Assembly: GCA_944989445.1 (NCBI GenBank)
Contig: CALYLW010000071.1
Span: 1-64,000, forward strand
Direction of reading: 5' to 3'
Source: Ampullaceana balthica
Taxonomy: Eukaryota; Mollusca; Gastropoda; Lymnaeidae
DNA length: 64,000 nt
This document shows positions 59,405 to 64,000 of the stretch, piece after piece; position 1 is the first letter of the stretch, and every line of letters begins with the position of its first letter. Below the pieces are notes generated by a model. It saw only the letters and a program-made list of their open reading frames with translations, did no database searches and was not told the DNA's origin. Both the position numbers and the translations under genes were made by a program.

Positions 59405-62400
59405 GCCCCTATGTCACTCTAGATATCATGGTATGTTATACATCTAGTCTATCACTATCTATAGATATCATTGTATGTTATACATCTAGTCTATCACTAT
59501 CTATAGATATCATGGTATGTTATACATCTAGTCTATCACTCTCTATAGATATCATTGTATGTTATACATCTAGTCTGTCAATCTAGATATCATGGTATGT
59601 TATACATCTAGTCTATCACTCTCTATAGATATCATTGTATGTTATACATCTAGTCTGTCTTTCTAGATATCATGGTATGTTATACATCTAGTCTATCACT
59701 CTCTATAGATATCATTGTATGTTATACATCTAGTCTGTCACTCTAGATATCATGGTATGTTATACATCTAGTCTATCACTCTCTATAGATATCATTGTAT
59801 GTTATACATCTAGTCTGTCAATCTAGATATCATGGTATGTTATACATCTAGTCTGTCACTCTAGATATCATGGTATGTTATACATCTAGTCTATCACTCT
59901 CTATAGATATCATTGTATGTTATACATCTAGTCTGTCAATCTAGATATCATTGTATGTTATACATCTAGTCTGTCACTCTAGATATCATGGTATGTTATA
60001 CATCTAGTCTATCACTCTCTATAGATATCATTGTATGTTATACATCTAGTCTGTCACTCTAGATATCATGGTATGTTATACATCTAGTCTATCACTCTCT
60101 ATAGATATCATTGTATGTTATACATCTAGTCTGTCAATCTAGATATCATGGTATGTTATACATCTAGTCTATCACTCTCTATAGATATCATTGTATGTTA
60201 TACATCTAGTCTGTCACTCTAGATATCATGGTATGTTATACATCTAGTCTATCACTCTCTATAGATATCATTGTATGTTATACATCTAGTCTGTCAATCT
60301 AGATATCATGGTATGTTATACATCTAGTCTATCACTCTCTATAGATATCATGGTATGTTATACATCTATTCTGTCACTCTAGATATCATGGTATGTTATA
60401 CATCTAGTCTGTCATTCTCTATAGATATCATGGTATGTTATACATCTAGTCTGTCACTCTAGATATCATGGTATGTTATACATCTAGTATATCACTCTCT
60501 ATAGATATCATGGTATGTTATACATCTAGTCTGTCACTCTAGATATCATGGTATGTTATACATTTAGTCTGTCACTCTAGATATCATGGTATGTTATACA
60601 TCTAGTCTGTCACTCTAGATATCATGGTATGTTATACATCTAGGCTGTCACTCTAGATATCATGGTATGTTATACATCTAGTCTATCACTCTCTATAGAT
60701 ATCATGGTATGTTATACATCTAGGCTGTCACTCTAGATATCATGGTATGTTATACATCTAGTCTATCACTATCTATAGACATCATGGTATGTTATACATC
60801 TAGTCTATCACTCTCTATAGATATCATGGTATGTTATACATCTAGTCTATCACTCTCTATAGATATCATGGTATGTTATACATCTAGTCTATCACTCTCT
60901 ATAGATATCATTGTATGTTATAAATCTAGTCTGTCACTCTAGATATAATGGTATGTTATATATCTAGTCTGTCACTCTAAATATCATGGTATGTTATAGA
61001 TCTAGTCTGTCACTCTCTATAGATATCATGGTATGTTATACGTCTAGGCTGTCACTCTAGATATCATGGTATGTTATACATCTAGTCTATCACTCTCTAT
61101 AGATATCATGGTATGTTATACATCTAGTCTATCACTCTCTATAGATATCATGGTATGTTATACATTTAGTCTCTCACTCCCTATAGATATCATGGTATGT
61201 TATACATCTAGTCTGTCACTCTAGATATCATGGTATGTTATACTTCTAGTCTTTCACTCTCTATAGATGTCATGGTATGTTATACATCTAGTCTATCACT
61301 CTCTATAGATATCATGGTATGTTATACATTTAGTCTGTCCCTCTAGATATCATGGTATGTTATACATCTAGTCTGTCACTCTAGATATCATGGTATGTTA
61401 TACATCTAGTCTATCACTCTCTATAGATATCATGGTATGTTATACATCTAGTCTGTCACTCTAGATATCATGGTATGTTATACATCTAGGTTGTCACTCT
61501 AGATATCATTGTATGTTATACATCTAGTCTGTCACTCTAGATATCATGGTATGTTATACATCTAGGCTGTCACTCTAGATATCATGGTATGTTATACATC
61601 TAGTCTATCACTCTCTATAGATATCATGGTATGTTATACATCTAGGCTGTCACTCTAGATATCATGGTATGTTATACATCTAGTCTATCACTATCTATAG
61701 ATATCATGGTATGTTATACATCTAGTCTATCACTCTCTATAGATATCATGGTATGTTATACATCTAGTCTATCACTCTCTATAGATATCATGGTATGTTA
61801 TACATCTAATCTATCACTCTCTATAGATATCATGTTATGTTATAAATCTAGTCTGTCACTCTAGATATCATGGTATGTTATAGATCTAGTCTGTCACTCT
61901 CTATAGATATCATGTTTTGTTATACGTCTAGGCTGTCACTCTAGATATCATGGTATGTTAAACATCTAGTCTATCACTCTCTATAGATATCATGGTATGT
62001 TATACATCTAGTCTGTCACTCTAGATATCATAGTATGTTATACATCTAGGCTGTCACTCTAGATATCATGGTATGTTATACATCTAGTCTGTCACTCTAG
62101 ATATCATGGTATGTTATACATCTAGGCTGTCACTCTAGATATCATGGTATGTTATACATCTAGTCTATCACTCTCTATAGATATCATGGTATGTTATACA
62201 TCTAGGCTGTCACTCTAGATATCATGGTATGCTATACATCTAGTCTATCACTATCTATAGATATCATGGTATGTTATACATCTAGTCAATCTCTCTCTAT
62301 AGATATCATGGTATGTTATACATCTAGTCTATCACTCTCTATAGATATCATGGTATGTTATACATGTAGTCTATCACTCTCTATAGATATCATTGTATGT

Positions 62401-64000
62401 TATAAATCTAGTCTGTCACTCTAGATATCATGGTATGTTATATATTTAGTCTTTCACTCTAAATATCATGGTATGTTATAGATCTAGTCTGTCACTCTCT
62501 ATAGATATCATGGTATGTTATACGTCTAGGCTGTCACTCTAGATATCATGGTATGTTATACATCTAGTCTATCACTCTCTATAGATATCATGGTATGTTA
62601 TACATCTAGGCTGTCACTCTAGATATCATGGTATGTTATACATCTAGTCTATCACTCTCTATAGATATCATGGTATGTTATACATCTAGTCTATCACTCT
62701 CTATAGATATCGTTGTATGTTATAAATCTAGTCTGTCACTCTCTATAGATATCATGGTATGTTGTACATCTAGTCTGTCACTCTAGATATCATGGTATGT
62801 TATACTTCTAGTCTTTCGATCTCTCTAGAGATATCATGGTATGTTATACATCTAGTCTGTCACTCTAGATATCGTGGTATGTTATACATCTAGTCTGTCA
62901 CTCTAGATATCATGGTATATTATACATTTAGTCTGTCACTCTAGATATCATGGTATGTTATACATCTAGTCTGTCACTCTAGATATCATGGTATGTTATA
63001 CATTTAGTCTGTCACTCTAGATATCATGGTATGTTATACATCTAGTCTGTCACTCTAGATATCATGGTATGTTATACATCTAGTCTGTTACTCTATAGAT
63101 ATCATGGTATGTTATACATCTAGTCTATCACTCTCTATAGATATCATGGTATGTTATACATCTAGTCTTTCACTCTAGATATCATGGTATGTTATACATC
63201 TAGTCTGTCACTCTATAGATATCATAGTATGTTATACATCTAGTCTATCACTCTCTATAGATATCATGGTATGTTATACATTTAGTCTGTCACTCTAGAT
63301 ATCATTGTATGTTATACATCTAGTCTTTCACTCTAGATATCATGGTATGTTATACATCTAGTCTATCACTCTCTATAGATATCATGGTATGTTATACATG
63401 TAGTCTATCACTCTCTATAGATATCATGGTATGTTATACATCTAGTCTGTCACTCTAGATATCATGTTATGTTATACATCTAGTCTGTCACTCTCTATAG
63501 ATATCATGGTATGTTATACATCTAGTCTATCACTCTCTATAGATATCATGGTATGTTATACATCTAGTCTATCACTCTCTATATATATCATGGTATGTTA
63601 TACATCTAGTCGGTCACTCTAGATATCATGTTATGTTATACATCTAGTCTGTCACTCTCCATAGATATCATGGTATGTTATATATCTAGTCTATCACTCT
63701 CTATAGATATCATGGTATGTTATATATCATGGTATGTTATATATCATGGTATGTTATATATCTAGTCTGTCACTCTCTGTAGATATCATGGTATGTTATA
63801 CATCTAGTCTGTCACTCTCTATAGATATCATGGTATGTTATATATCTAGTCTTTCACTCTCTATAGATATCATGGTATGTTATACATCTAGTCTGTCACT
63901 CTCTATAGATATCATTGTATGTTATATATCTAGTCTGTCACTCTCTATAGATATCATGGTATGTTATACATCTAGTTTGTCACTCTATATATATATCATG
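59405..64000. repeat. 38/42-bp satellite array, about 115 units, runs off the window
   Basis: The unit contains gatatcatggtatgttatac and atctagtctgtcactct; the 42-bp form adds ctat (ctctctatagatatc versus ctctagatatc). Left of 60,350 the two forms mostly alternate as an 80-bp dimer with a G/T difference (atcatgg, atcattg); to the right the order is mixed. Blocks of four 42-bp units recur at 60,742, 61,664 and 62,224. The 66-codon frames at these places are runs of 42-bp units (14 codons each). There is no end to the array in this window. Confidence 0.97.

Noticed and set aside
1..64000. CRISPR array among the regular repeats
   Set aside because: There are no unique spacers between repeats and no cas genes; the DNA is eukaryotic and the arrays are plain tandem repeats.

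Overview
This 64-kb window looks like repeat-rich, non-coding animal DNA, most likely from a marine invertebrate and perhaps a mollusc. That placement is inferred from the mix of an animal-type RepHel Helitron, GIY-YIG Penelope, ZMYM-type hAT elements and abundant long minisatellites; nothing here fixes the species. I found no intact host gene, no tRNA or rRNA, and no prokaryotic or CRISPR features. By rough count about 30 kb (47%) is tandem repeat in at least 15 unrelated arrays, and most of the rest is transposons, often nested.

Layout. 1-11.4 kb: a 78/79-bp satellite with internal block duplications. Its first 2-3 kb is full of scattered 1-bp indels that look like unpolished long-read sequence at a contig end. 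11.6-12.1 kb: a TIR MITE. 13.85-22.7 kb: a small internally deleted hAT element (BED-finger start retained) split by an 8.2-kb minus-strand Helitron. The Helitron encodes a nearly complete Rep-helicase broken by only two 1-bp frameshifts. 23.3-24.0 kb: a 44-bp minisatellite. 24.03-28.12 kb: a decayed ZMYM-type hAT element with a 7-bp target duplication, itself split by a 5'-truncated Penelope retroelement that carries a hammerhead-like motif. 28.5-36.3 kb: a chain of minisatellites with 29, about 52, 27, 35, 30 and 19-bp units, plus a long purine tract and a scrap of LINE-like coding sequence. The roughly 52-bp array holds perfect DR1 nuclear-receptor half-site pairs.

36.3-38.2 kb: AT-rich sequence with a 400-bp direct duplication and the start of a SAP-like transposon protein. 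38.2-40.9 kb: a 39/41-bp minisatellite with a CACGTG E-box in most units, interrupted by a probable 289-bp solo LTR with a 5-bp target duplication. 41.3-47.5 kb: a tandem duplication of a compound module, each copy being a unique 120-bp lead, a 38-bp array, a linker and a 24-bp array. 47.9-48.5 kb: a TA-flanked MITE. 49.38-51.29 kb: a hAT element with a perfect 8-bp target duplication and a broken transposase. 53.5-59.4 kb: a nest of non-autonomous, Helitron-like repeats. 59.4 kb to the window end: a 38/42-bp satellite that runs off the edge.

Many long open frames here are artefacts of repeat unit length (27 and 24 bp are multiples of 3; the 38-bp unit is open in all three minus frames) and are not genes. 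The genuine protein-coding material is all transposon-derived: Helitron RepHel, Penelope RT/GIY-YIG C-terminus, two ZMYM-type hAT transposases, one hAT BED finger, one SAP-like fragment and one LINE-like fragment.
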